Shown here piece by piece: positions 42,148 to 50,830 of a stretch of 64,000 nt of DNA. Origin of the DNA: Haloarcula sp. H-GB4. GTDB lineage: Archaea > Halobacteriota > Halobacteria > Halobacteriales > Haloarculaceae. The notes beneath the pieces are model-generated. The model had not been told where the DNA came from, made no database searches, and saw nothing but the letters and a program-made list of their open reading frames with translations. The translations under genes and the position numbers were made by a program. Each line of letters begins with the position of its first letter. Positions within the stretch are counted from its first letter, which is position 1. The DNA is taken from contig NZ_JAVDDX010000002.1 in NCBI RefSeq assembly GCF_030848575.1, forward strand, positions 1 through 64,000, in the 5' to 3' direction.

Positions 42148-43224
42148 CTACTCCGTCTCGACGCCGCCGAGGTTCCCCTCGTCGTCGAACAGCTTCGCCC
42201 GCAGGAACCGTGCACGGTACCGATTGGCTCCCTCGTAGATGTCTGCTTCACGGATATCGTCTGCCTCGCCGTCGGCGACGGCATCGATAATGGCTTCCAA
42301 CTGTTCTTTCTCGCTAGGTGTGAGTTCGAACTCGTAGGTCTGGCTCGTCTCGCCCTCGAGTTTCGTCCACTGGCGTGCGCCGGCGATGACGAGCGAGCAG
42401 GGTTCACGGCAGGGGAATTTCCCCGAACCGCCGTCAACATCGAGTTCCGTCTCGTCGTCGTACTGCCACTCCCGGCGCTTGAGACACTGAGAGTCGTCAC
42501 AGCAGGCTTCGGCGACCCAGTTGACGTGTTCGTAGCCGTCGCCGCGGTCCCAGGTCTTGACGACGCCGTAAATCCCGGTCTGTCGGTCAACGGTGTCGCG
42601 CCAGTGGCTCACGTCCAACTCGCCCTCGCGCTCACGGTGCCAGTTCGAAATCGTGGCCGGATAGAAGAAGTCCACCGTCTGGACTAGTTCCGTCGGCTCG
42701 AGTTCGGGAAACACCCAGCCAGACTGGAGAGTGGGGGCTGTTTTCAGCGGGCGGTAGCGGTCACGGTCGTCGTGTTTGGCGAGGGTACGAGCGTCCAGTG
42801 GGTCGTCGTACGCGTCCAGCGAATCGGCGTCTGTCCCTGCGTCGTCGACGTGGCGGAGGTCGTATACCCGCTCGTCGTCCTCGTCCAGTGTCACGGTAAT
42901 CGAGAGCTCACCCCACGTCGTCGTCAGCCCCGCTCGTAACTGGTCGTATCGGTCCGGAATCGGCGTCGACTCGGCATTTTCGAGCCACCGGAGATACGCC
43001 CAGCGAGGCTCCGCCTGTGGCGCTTTTGCGTGCCAGAAGTACCAGTTCGAGATGTACTCGGGGTACGACGCGGCCAGGCCATCGAGGTCCGCGATACTCG
43101 TAGCCTCTGACTCCGCTGTCGTCTCGACGGCGTAGCGTCCACCCTCGACCGCTGCCTCGATACCGTCGAACGCGATACCGTCCGACGCTGCCTCGGCGAA
43201 CGCCTCGACATGGGTGTCGTCCAT
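42148..43224 (-). CDS. DR2241-type iron-sulfur protein
   Basis: 358 residues. The middle region has VDFFYPATISNWHREREGELDVSHWRDTVDRQTGIYGVV and a cysteine cluster ACCDDSQCLKRREWQ ... GKFPCREPCSLV (about residues 240-280) that fits the DR2241 4Fe-4S domain. In haloarchaea this protein is linked with CbiX-type chelatases, a likely role being a partner in siroheme or heme d1/cobalamin handling. CbiX itself lies at 45513-46394 on the same strand with two plus-strand genes in between. C-terminal helices end the protein (SEKEQLEAIIDAVADGEADDIREAD). Confidence 0.78.
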   Translation of the reverse strand: MDDTHVEAFAEAASDGIAFDGIEAAVEGGRYAVETTAESEATSIADLDGLAASYPEYISNWYFWHAKAPQAEPRWAYLRWLENAESTPIPDRYDQLRAGLTTTWGELSITVTLDEDDERVYDLRHVDDAGTDADSLDAYDDPLDARTLAKHDDRDRYRPLKTAPTLQSGWVFPELEPTELVQTVDFFYPATISNWHREREGELDVSHWRDTVDRQTGIYGVVKTWDRGDGYEHVNWVAEACCDDSQCLKRREWQYDDETELDVDGGSGKFPCREPCSLVIAGARQWTKLEGETSQTYEFELTPSEKEQLEAIIDAVADGEADDIREADIYEGANRYRARFLRAKLFDDEGNLGGVETE

Positions 43225-43375
43225 ACCGCCGCCGTAGGTGTCGCACCGGGAAAAGTCGCCTGTTCCGGCAATCGGAGTGAAGATAGTTCCAGATTCGGTA
43301 GGATTATATTTTACAAGAACAGTAGGTGATTTATGATGTTTTGTCGGGGGCGGCCCGTGTCCGGAGGTGGAGGCT

Positions 43376-44404
43376 ATGGACTGGCCGACTGACCGAGGGT
43401 TACAGGTCCGAATGGCGGCTGCTGTCGTCCTCGTGGCACTCCTCCCGGTGGGGTTCGTCTACGCGGGCCTTGCAGTCGTGAACACGGCCGGAATATGGCT
43501 GGCGAAGCTGGCCACCGACTGGGTGCTGGCCGGCGAGTTCTACATCAAGCCGTGGCTGGTCGCTGGCGCCGTCATGCTTGGATTCGCCACGCAGTTGGCC
43601 GTGGGCGACACCATCGCCCTGCGGGCGCTGGACGCTCGCCCCGTGGGTCCCGACGACGAATCCGGGCTGGTTGAAAACGTGACACGGCTGGCGCAATCGG
43701 TGGACCTTCCGGCACCGGCAGTCGCCATCGCGGACAGCGACGTGCCGAACGCATTCACCGTCGGTCGGAGTCCCGACAGCGCCACGCTGGTGCTCACGAC
43801 CGGACTGCTCGACGCACTCAACGCCGACGAGCGCGACGCCGTTATCGCCCACGAACTCGCTCACATCAAGAACCGCGACGCGACCGTGATGTCGCTTTCC
43901 TACCTGCTCCCGACACTAACCTACAGCCTCGCAGCCAGCACCCTGGGCCTCCTCCAGGCCATTCCCGGTGCCTTCACTGGCTTCCGACATACCGACAGCG
44001 ACAGCGCCCGGAGCCTCTTACTCGGCATCTTTATCCTGACAGTCAGTGCCTTATTGACGCTCGCTGTCTCCGTCGTGTTCTGGCTCGCCAGTTTCACGCT
44101 GTTTCGCGTGCTCTCGCGGTACCGCGAGTACGCCGCAGACCGCGGGGCCGTCGCTATCACCGGCGACCCTGCGGCGCTCGCCAGCGCACTGGCAACCATC
44201 GACGACAAAATGGCGGCGGCCCCGGACCACGATCTCAGGGCGCAAGACGGTGGTCTCGACGCGCTCTACATCGCGCCAATCGACGAGACACAGTTCGCAG
44301 ACGCGCCTAATTTCGTTGCCAACGACGTGCTCCCCGAGACCCATCCACCGACCGAGGCGCGCATCGAACGACTGGAGGCGATGGCCACGGGGGGACCGAC
44401 GTGA
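43376..44404 (+). CDS. htpX: HtpX-like M48 zinc metalloprotease
   Basis: 342 residues from ATG at 43376 (MDWPTDRGLQVRMAAAVVLVAL). Zn site HELAH in DAVIAHELAHIKNRDATVM near residue 160, with the downstream glutamate ligand in YREYAADRGAVAITG. Transmembrane helices at about 12-35, 55-75, 180-200 and 215-245 place it in the membrane, where HtpX degrades misfolded membrane proteins. GTGA overlap with the following propeller lipoprotein gene indicates one operon. Confidence 0.9.
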   Translation: MDWPTDRGLQVRMAAAVVLVALLPVGFVYAGLAVVNTAGIWLAKLATDWVLAGEFYIKPWLVAGAVMLGFATQLAVGDTIALRALDARPVGPDDESGLVENVTRLAQSVDLPAPAVAIADSDVPNAFTVGRSPDSATLVLTTGLLDALNADERDAVIAHELAHIKNRDATVMSLSYLLPTLTYSLAASTLGLLQAIPGAFTGFRHTDSDSARSLLLGIFILTVSALLTLAVSVVFWLASFTLFRVLSRYREYAADRGAVAITGDPAALASALATIDDKMAAAPDHDLRAQDGGLDALYIAPIDETQFADAPNFVANDVLPETHPPTEARIERLEAMATGGPT

Positions 44405-45516
44405 CGGAGTACAGCCGCCGAACGGTTCTTACGGGCCTGACCGGCGTTGTCGGGTCGCTCGCCGGGTGTGGCTATCGCCCCGGCCCGGGCGACAAGAAGT
44501 GGGAGACGGCTGATGACGGCGGCCGGCTGGTCACGCTGGTGGATGAGACGCTGTTCGAAGTGACGTTCGATGCGACGCGCTTCCTTGACGACTACCCGGT
44601 AGGCGCTGTTGCTCGATACACACTCGCTGATGGGGCCAGATTGGGTCGCTTCGAGTTCAAGGGCGTAGCTACGGACTGGGCCAGCGACGGAGCCCACCTA
44701 TACGTGGGAACGGAAGCCAGCCGCGTCGTCGCGGTGGCCGGCGACGGACGAGCCTGGACCGAAACCGTCGACCACCCAGTAGCCAGTGTCGCCGCCGCTG
44801 ACGGCCACGTATACGTCGGGACCGACGGCGGCGACCTCATCGCCTTCGACGGCGAGAGCGGCGCCGAGCGGTGGTCGAAGTCGCTTCCTGTCCCCGCCGA
44901 CCCATCCAAGAGCGACCTGCCGACAGTCGGTGCGGGACACGGCGGACTCGCCGTCGACTGGGGGACCAGCGAGGAGTACCGACTCAACGTGTACGCCCCA
45001 GACGGTTCGGTTCTGTGGGACCAGACTCTCCAGCGGAGCCTCAACGGCCGGCCGCACGTGCGCGGCGACACGGTTTACGCCCGCTCGGAATACCTCCAGG
45101 CGTTCAACCGCGACTCGGGGACGCGCCGCTGGGTCACCGAAGACATTACCACCCCGGATGGACCGTTGTGGTTCAGCCGTGACGGCGAAATCGTCTACAT
45201 TCCCGATCGCAACGCCCTGATAGCGATTGCCACCGCCGACGGCGAAGAACTGTGGCGGTTCAATGATGAGCGGTTGGCGGCCATGGAGCGAGGGCGAAGC
45301 GAATTCGACATAGATCTTGGGGCAACGGGCGCGGTCCCGGCCCCGGACGGCGGGTCAGTGTTTCTCAACACGAAGCACCACGGGCTGTTTCAGTTTGGGA
45401 CCGACGGCACTCTCCGCTGGCACGAACCTCGTCTCGACTTCAGTTTTCTCTATGCAGTTACCGAGGACACCATAGTCCACTCGGGGACCGAAGCACTCGT
45501 CGCTCGCTACCGCTAG
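44401..45516 (+). CDS. PQQ-like beta-propeller lipoprotein
   Basis: 371 residues, GTG start in a four-base overlap with htpX. The N-terminus SRRTVLTGLTGVVGSLAGC carries a twin-arginine and lipobox, so it is probably exported by Tat and lipid-anchored. The rest is a seven- to eight-bladed propeller of PQQ-like repeats (GHVYVGTDGGDLIAFDGESGAERWS, then DRNALIAIATADGEELWRF). No enzyme active site is apparent. In this context it may be an envelope assembly factor like BamB, but that is analogy only. Ends four bases into the stop of convergent cbiX. Confidence 0.82.
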   Translation: MTEYSRRTVLTGLTGVVGSLAGCGYRPGPGDKKWETADDGGRLVTLVDETLFEVTFDATRFLDDYPVGAVARYTLADGARLGRFEFKGVATDWASDGAHLYVGTEASRVVAVAGDGRAWTETVDHPVASVAAADGHVYVGTDGGDLIAFDGESGAERWSKSLPVPADPSKSDLPTVGAGHGGLAVDWGTSEEYRLNVYAPDGSVLWDQTLQRSLNGRPHVRGDTVYARSEYLQAFNRDSGTRRWVTEDITTPDGPLWFSRDGEIVYIPDRNALIAIATADGEELWRFNDERLAAMERGRSEFDIDLGATGAVPAPDGGSVFLNTKHHGLFQFGTDGTLRWHEPRLDFSFLYAVTEDTIVHSGTEALVARYR

Positions 45517-46394
45517 TCCCCAGCGGCAGTAGTGCCCCCGCCGGTCTCCTCACGCACCTGCTCGATGGCGCTGCTCACATCTGCGCCCGCGTCGGCGGCC
45601 CGTTCGAGCACCACATCAGCCATTAGCGGCTCCGTCCCGACCGCGCCGGCGTACCAGATATCGTGGCCTTCGACGGTGGTCGGCACGTCGTAGCCCGTCC
45701 GGTAGTCGTCGGTCAGGCCCATGTCCTCGGGGATGTCCTCCTGCGTGTGGAAGCCGTCGGCGATGAACAGCGGGACGACGACGATGTCGTCGCTCTCGAA
45801 GTAGTCCGCGACGTCGTCGACCTCGGGGTCCTCGTCCATGAACAGCGACTGCACCTCGTCAAAGCGGTCCCGGTCGCGGATGCGGTCAGCGTGGTACTGG
45901 ATCGCCTTCGCGGAGTTCTCGTTTCGCTCGGTGCCATGGCCGACGACCGCGAGGCCGAATCCCTCGCCGACACCGGGGTCACCGGTGACGGACTCGGCCC
46001 GCTGGACGATGACATCGCTCATCGAATCGTGCGTTCCGACCGGGCCGCAGTAGTGGACCGTCTGGTCCGTGTCCTCGGCGGCCAGCGTCGCGTTGGTCGC
46101 GCTCGTCCCGTCGGAGTTCCACAGCTCGGGGTCCCAGTCTTCCAGTCGGAACTCCCGGGGGATGACCTGCTCGGTGAAATAGCCCTCCGAGATGAACAGC
46201 GGGATCAGATACACCTCGTCGGCGTCAACGGTCCGCAGCGCCTCCCGGAACGACGGTTCCTCCTTCCAGAAGGACTCACGGACCTCAGCGAACGCGTCGG
46301 TCGCCCGAATCGTGTCCGCGTGGTCGTAGGTGGGCGTACTCGACTCGGCGTTCAGATGGGAGCCGTGAGCCGCGATAACGAGTGCTTCGTCCAT
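45513..46394 (-). CDS. cbiX: Sirohydrochlorin cobaltochelatase, CbiX type
   Basis: 293 residues with two CbiX/SirB-like halves: VIAAHGSHLNAESSTPTYDHADTIR and, near residue 150, AVVGHGTERNENSAKAIQYHADRIR, each with the metal-binding histidine after (V/A)xHG. The halves also repeat IPLFISEGYFTEQVIPREF and VPLFIADGFHTQEDIPEDM. It inserts cobalt (or iron) into sirohydrochlorin for cobalamin or siroheme. Starts upstream of a small membrane gene in the same direction. DR2241-type protein lies on the same strand 2.3 kb away. Confidence 0.9.
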   Translation of the reverse strand: MDEALVIAAHGSHLNAESSTPTYDHADTIRATDAFAEVRESFWKEEPSFREALRTVDADEVYLIPLFISEGYFTEQVIPREFRLEDWDPELWNSDGTSATNATLAAEDTDQTVHYCGPVGTHDSMSDVIVQRAESVTGDPGVGEGFGLAVVGHGTERNENSAKAIQYHADRIRDRDRFDEVQSLFMDEDPEVDDVADYFESDDIVVVPLFIADGFHTQEDIPEDMGLTDDYRTGYDVPTTVEGHDIWYAGAVGTEPLMADVVLERAADAGADVSSAIEQVREETGGGTTAAGD

Positions 46395-46508
46395 ACTTAC
46401 CGGTTGGTGCGAGCCGTCCTTAGGGCCTTCGTTGGTCTGTCCGGCTAGCCGGCAGGCTGTGTAATGGGAAGCCGCGAAAGTATGTCGTTGCCGACCGATT
46501 CCACCTAG

Positions 46509-46667
46509 TCACAGCCCGAACAGGAGGACGTAGAACAACAGTCCGGCGGCTGCCAGCAGTGCGGCGTGTCCCAGCGCGCCGGCGACCACGACGAGGCCAC
46601 CAATAACTCGTTCCGCCGTTTCTAGGGGCTGTCCGAACACTTGCCGTTCACGTTGTGCAATAGCCAT
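46509..46667 (-). CDS. 52-residue single-helix membrane protein
   Basis: ATG at 46667, TGA at 46509-46511. It opens MAIAQRERQVFGQPLETAER, then one or two hydrophobic stretches (VIGGLVVVAGALGHAALL and AAAGLLFYVLLFGL). Haloarchaeal-type codon use with GC-rich third positions and a good ATG support it. It lies directly before cbiX in the same direction (114 bases between) and may belong to its message. No family recognised. Confidence 0.6.
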   Translation of the reverse strand: MAIAQRERQVFGQPLETAERVIGGLVVVAGALGHAALLAAAGLLFYVLLFGL

Positions 46668-46882
46668 TGTCCTTCCCTCACGTAGAGAGTGAGCGTCCAG
46701 AGGGACAATCCCCCCTGACTGTTCTCACTTGCTGGGAGCAGTCCACAATTCTGCGGGTTCAGCACGTCCGTAGAGTGGGTATCACGGGGCGATGTGAGGC
46801 TTGCAGCTAACTGTCCAGTGGCACCGCGTTCCCTCGTGCCTGATAGAACCGCTTTTGCCCGCGCCGGTCGTGCCTGCCGCCA

Positions 46883-47368
46883 ATGTCACTCGCAGCCGCG
46901 ACCAGAGACGCCGTCCGCGAGCGCCCGTTCCTCTACGACGCACTTCGGGCCGGCGTCGTCAACTACACGGCCGCCGCACGCACGCTCGACATCGAGGGTG
47001 AGGAAGAAGCGATCGCGACTGCGCTCCGTCGGTTCGCCGAGGAATTGCCTGCCGGCTCGCCACACGACAGCGACGCCAGAGTCTCGATGCAGAGCGGGCT
47101 TGGGCGGGTCGAATCATCCGACGCGGAGTCAGCTATTGTCCTCGAAGTCGCGGACACCGCCTTCGCCGAGGACGCTGGCTCGCTGACAGCCGTCATCGCC
47201 ACGGGTGACCTTGCTCCGGCGGCACTCAGCGAGGTGCTGGGACGGCTACGAGCAGCGGATGTCTCCGTCGACGCTGCCGGTGTCACCGACGACGCACTCG
47301 TCGTGGTGGTGAGCCGCCGTGCGGGGCCTGACGCGCTCCGAACAGTCGAAGCTGCAGTTCAAAAGTGA
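46883..47368 (+). CDS. Hypothetical protein, DUF7523-like
   Basis: 161 residues: an N-terminal helical segment (RDAVRERPFLYDALRAGVVNYTAAARTLD) like a small helix-turn-helix, then an ACT-like alpha/beta region (AVIATGDLAPAALSEVLGRLRAADVSVDAAGVTDDALVVVVSRRAGPDAL). This build is seen in a haloarchaeal family (DUF7523 by memory). An amino-acid-sensing regulator is possible. It precedes cysS by 47 bases on the same strand. Confidence 0.7.
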   Translation: MSLAAATRDAVRERPFLYDALRAGVVNYTAAARTLDIEGEEEAIATALRRFAEELPAGSPHDSDARVSMQSGLGRVESSDAESAIVLEVADTAFAEDAGSLTAVIATGDLAPAALSEVLGRLRAADVSVDAAGVTDDALVVVVSRRAGPDALRTVEAAVQK

Positions 47369-47415
47369 GCCGGCTTCCGACGGCTTAAAGCGGGCGGACA
47401 CAGTTCTCCCGGGTA

Positions 47416-48894
47416 ATGACGCTTCGTGTGACGAACACGTTGACCGGTGAGAAAGAGCCCTTCGAGCCGCGCGACCCAGACTCCGTGTTGCTGTACTACT
47501 GTGGGCTGACGACCTCCGACCCGCCCCACCTCGGCCACGCGCGCGGCTGGATCCACGTCGATGTGATGGCCCGCTGGCTCGACTATCTGGGCTATGATGT
47601 CCACCACGTCGAGAACCTCACCGACGTCAACGAGAAGATCGTCGCTCGGGTCGGCGAGGACGGCGACAGCGAGGCCGACGTGGCCCGCCACTACGTCCAG
47701 CAGGCCATCGACGATATGCGCTCGCTCAACCTCGGCCGCGCGGAGGTGTACCCCCGCGTCTCGGAGCACGTCCCGGAAATTATCGACCTTGTCGAGCGAC
47801 TCGTTGAGCAGGGCCACGCCTACGAGCAGAACGGCTCCGTCTACTTCGACGTGACAAGCTTCGAGGACTACGGGAAGCTCTCGAATCAGTCCGTCGACGA
47901 TATCGAATCACAGGGCGCAGACACCGAAGGAGAGAAGCGACACCCTGCAGACTTCGCGCTCTGGAAGGCCGGCGGCGTCGACCCGGCAGACATCGCCGAA
48001 CATCAACATCCCGAGGCCGCACCCGCCGAAGAAGCCTGCCAGACCGCTCAGACATGGGACTCGCCGTGGGGCGAGGGGCGACCCGGCTGGCACATCGAGT
48101 GTTCGGCCATGTCGATGGCTCACCTCGACGAATCCATCGACATCCACGTCGGCGGGCAAGACCTTGTTTTTCCCCACCACGAAAACGAGGTGGCCCAGAG
48201 CGAGGCCGCGACCGGCCAGCAGTTCGCGAAGTACTGGCTCCACGTCCGCCTGCTGGAAACCGAGGAGGAGAAGATGTCCTCCTCGCTTGGAAACTACTTC
48301 ACCGTCGCCGATGCCGTCGAGGAGTTTGGCTCCGACGTACTCCGAACCTTCCTGCTGTCGACGGCCTACACCTCGCGGGCGACCTACAGCGACGAGACCA
48401 TCGCGGAGGCCGAAGAGCGCTGGGACCGCCTTTCCCGTGGCTATGAGCGCGCGGTCGAGGCCTGCGATGACGTGGATGCCTACGCGAAGGTGGCCGACGA
48501 GACGCTCCGCGACGCTGTTGAGGACGCCCGCTCGGCGTTCGAAGCGGCAATGAACGACGACTTCAATACACGGGAAGCGATGACCGCACTGCTAGACCTG
48601 ACGGCCGCAGTGAACTCCCACCTGGATGCCCACGAGCAACGGGACTACCAGGGGCTCCGCCACACCGTCGAAGTGTTCGAGGAACTCGGCGGCGGCATCC
48701 TCGGACTGGCGTTTGGCGACGACAGCAGCGGTGACGTATCGCTGGCGGGTGATGTTGTCGACCTGGTCCTAGCCATCCGAGAGCAGGAACGGGACGCTGG
48801 AAACTACGAGCGCGCTGACGAACTCCGGGACGAACTCGAAGCGCTCGGTGTCGAGGTGCAGGACACCGACGATGGGCCAACTTATCGGCTCTGA
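47416..48894 (+). CDS. cysS: Cysteinyl-tRNA synthetase
   Basis: 492 residues, class I synthetase. HIGH-type motif PHLGHARGWIHVD near residue 35, zinc site cysteines in YCGLTTSDP and WHIECSAMSM with a downstream HHENE, and KMSSSLGNYF near residue 285. C-terminal DALR-like helical domain (LDLTAAVNSHLDAHEQRDYQGL). It charges tRNA-Cys with cysteine in the cytoplasm. Length is near the bacterial 461 with acidic insertions (EGEKRHPADF region). Probably co-transcribed with the DUF7523-like gene. Confidence 0.96.
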   Translation: MTLRVTNTLTGEKEPFEPRDPDSVLLYYCGLTTSDPPHLGHARGWIHVDVMARWLDYLGYDVHHVENLTDVNEKIVARVGEDGDSEADVARHYVQQAIDDMRSLNLGRAEVYPRVSEHVPEIIDLVERLVEQGHAYEQNGSVYFDVTSFEDYGKLSNQSVDDIESQGADTEGEKRHPADFALWKAGGVDPADIAEHQHPEAAPAEEACQTAQTWDSPWGEGRPGWHIECSAMSMAHLDESIDIHVGGQDLVFPHHENEVAQSEAATGQQFAKYWLHVRLLETEEEKMSSSLGNYFTVADAVEEFGSDVLRTFLLSTAYTSRATYSDETIAEAEERWDRLSRGYERAVEACDDVDAYAKVADETLRDAVEDARSAFEAAMNDDFNTREAMTALLDLTAAVNSHLDAHEQRDYQGLRHTVEVFEELGGGILGLAFGDDSSGDVSLAGDVVDLVLAIREQERDAGNYERADELRDELEALGVEVQDTDDGPTYRL

Positions 48895-48968
48895 AGCGGA
48901 AATAGATCGCTTCTGAACGCGTACCGACTGCCTTCTGTAGTTCGGCTAACACCTTGAACGGCCATGTA

Positions 48969-48977
48969 TTTTATATA
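48969..48977 (+). promoter_or_regulatory. TATA box of the lipoprotein gene
   Basis: TTTTATATA centred about 27 bases before the ATG at 49001; the spacing predicts a leaderless or very short-leader message. Confidence 0.6.
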
Positions 48978-49000
48978 TTGGACACAGTGTAGGGACAACA

Positions 49001-49642
49001 ATGCGAAAGGGGATACTCATGTTTCTTGTCGGGATACTCGTCGTCTCGTCGGGCTGTACCGGCCTGATAACCGGAGAGACGGTAGAGTTCGACTCCGCAC
49101 CGGCAACAGTCAGCGACAGTGCGCTCGATGAAACCGGCTACGAGCAGTCAATGGCAGACGAACAGACAATTGAGCGGACGGTCACCGTCGCTGGTCAGGA
49201 GCGGACTATCCGCGTCACGAACCACATCCGACAGTACCGGCGCGGCCTTGACCTCGGGCCGGTCGGTGAGGTCAACGCTGGCCGGTTCATCGTCTTCTCG
49301 ACGCCCAGCGCCAGTGTGGCCGGACAGACACTGAACCCCGCCGCAAGTTGGTCCAACGAACGCCTCGTCGAGGAAGTCGCCAGCCGAAACGACCAGATCA
49401 ATGACGTTCAGTCCGAGCGTAACCGCACGGTGGAAGCGCTGGGCGAGTCCCGTGAGGTGGCTGTGTTTTCCGGCACGACGGCTATCGAAGGCCAGAATGT
49501 CGATGTCCTGATCCACCTCACGAGCTTCGAACACGAGGGCGACGTGGTCGTCGCCGTTGCCGTCTACCCTGAGCGACTTGACGACAGCGAAGGGCCGCGC
49601 GTCGATACGCTGCTCGGCGGCCTCTCGCACTCGGGCAACTGA
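49001..49642 (+). CDS. Lipoprotein, DUF6517-like
   Basis: 213 residues. The lipoprotein signal MRKGILMFLVGILVVSSGC has a Sec-type core and lipobox VSSGC. The mature domain includes EFDSAPATVSDSALDETGYEQS, TVAGQERTIRVTNHIRQYRRGLDL and a late beta region (TTAIEGQNVDVLIHLTSFEHEGDVVVAVAVYP), which matches the DUF6517 haloarchaeal lipoprotein layout. No function known. It has its own strong TATA box, so it is expressed independently of cysS. Confidence 0.78.
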   Translation: MRKGILMFLVGILVVSSGCTGLITGETVEFDSAPATVSDSALDETGYEQSMADEQTIERTVTVAGQERTIRVTNHIRQYRRGLDLGPVGEVNAGRFIVFSTPSASVAGQTLNPAASWSNERLVEEVASRNDQINDVQSERNRTVEALGESREVAVFSGTTAIEGQNVDVLIHLTSFEHEGDVVVAVAVYPERLDDSEGPRVDTLLGGLSHSGN

Positions 49643-49685
49643 CTGCGGGGACACTGTTTTCTTTCGGGCCAGTGATGACGGAGGC

Positions 49686-49856
49686 ATGAATCGGCTGTTT
49701 GTCGCCGGAGTGGTGCTCACGCTTGCCGGCATCGTCGGCTACGCCGTCGGGACGAGCGTCGCCTATCCCGGCCGGTCTGTGTCAGTGACGGCGGTGATGG
49801 TTGGGTTGACTGTGGTTGCCGTCGGCCACGCCGCGCCGACGGAGGGCACGACGTGA
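49686..49856 (+). CDS. 56-residue membrane protein upstream of corA
   Basis: ATG at 49686. Two hydrophobic stretches (MNRLFVAGVVLTLAGIVGYAVG and VTAVMVGLTVVAVGHAA) around a short polar turn, typical of small haloarchaeal membrane proteins. Its TGA overlaps the GTG start of corA by four bases, so both are translated together. A CorA-associated function is possible; no family recognised. Confidence 0.7.
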   Translation: MNRLFVAGVVLTLAGIVGYAVGTSVAYPGRSVSVTAVMVGLTVVAVGHAAPTEGTT

Positions 49857-50830
49857 TTTCCGCAGTGGTGTACGCCGACGGACAGGCGATAGAGCACGAG
49901 GATCTAGCAGCCGCCCGAACGGCTGACGGAACGACGTGGGTTCACGCCACCGACGTGACCGCCGATGAGGTTGAGGCCGTCAGTTCCGCCTTCGACCTCC
50001 ACTCACTGGCTATCGAAGACATCAAGAACGATGTCCGGGCGAACGTCCAGGAGTTCAACGCTTACACGTTCGTACTCGTCAAATCTGCGTCGCTTACGCC
50101 CGGCGATACGACGTTCGACAAGGAAGTGAAAACAACGCCGCTTGGCCTGTTTGTCGGCTCCGACTGGGTCGTAACGCTGTCGACAGGCGCCGTCCCGTCC
50201 GTCCAGCGCGTGATGGACGCTGTCGGCCGCGGGGACGAGCGACTCCTCCATCGTGGCCCGGATTTTACTGCCTACCGGGTCATCGATGTCATCGTTGACG
50301 CGTATTTCGATCTGCTGGACGAGATCGAGACTGATATCGAACAGATCGAAGAAGAAGTGACCACTTCCACCGATATCGAGACACTCGAACGGATCAACGA
50401 CGTCCGGCGCGACCTGCTATCATTTCGCAAGCAGGTCTGGCCGGCACGGGAGGCGATTGGCGTGCTCGCCCGTGGCGACCCCACACAGATCCAGCCACAG
50501 ACGGAGAAGTACTTCCGGGACGTGTACGACCATCTGGTCCAGATTGTCGACCTGACCGAGACCTACCGCGACTTGGTGGCGGGGGCGCGGGACATATACT
50601 TGAACACAGTGTCCCAGTCGACAAACGAGGTGATGAAAGTGCTGACCGTCGTCGCGACGATTTTTATCCCGCTGACCTTCGTCGTCGGCGTCTACGGGAT
50701 GAACTTCGCCGACAGCCCGTACAATATGCCGGAACTGGGCTGGGCGTTCGGCTATCCCGCGGTGATGATCGGGATGGCGATTGTCGTCGGTATCTTGCTC
50801 GCTCATTTCCGCCAGCGAGACTACCTATAA
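49853..50830 (+). CDS. corA: CorA-type magnesium/cobalt transporter
   Basis: 325 residues with GTG start. A large cytoplasmic N-terminal domain with long helices, then two C-terminal transmembrane helices with the diagnostic YGMNF in FVVGVYGMNFADSPYNMPELGWAFGY. CorA forms a pentamer that takes up Mg2+ or Co2+. The C-terminus (HFRQRDYL) is standard. It is coupled to the small membrane gene before it and its stop overlaps the stop of the convergent TctA-like gene by six bases. Confidence 0.93.
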   Translation: MISAVVYADGQAIEHEDLAAARTADGTTWVHATDVTADEVEAVSSAFDLHSLAIEDIKNDVRANVQEFNAYTFVLVKSASLTPGDTTFDKEVKTTPLGLFVGSDWVVTLSTGAVPSVQRVMDAVGRGDERLLHRGPDFTAYRVIDVIVDAYFDLLDEIETDIEQIEEEVTTSTDIETLERINDVRRDLLSFRKQVWPAREAIGVLARGDPTQIQPQTEKYFRDVYDHLVQIVDLTETYRDLVAGARDIYLNTVSQSTNEVMKVLTVVATIFIPLTFVVGVYGMNFADSPYNMPELGWAFGYPAVMIGMAIVVGILLAHFRQRDYL

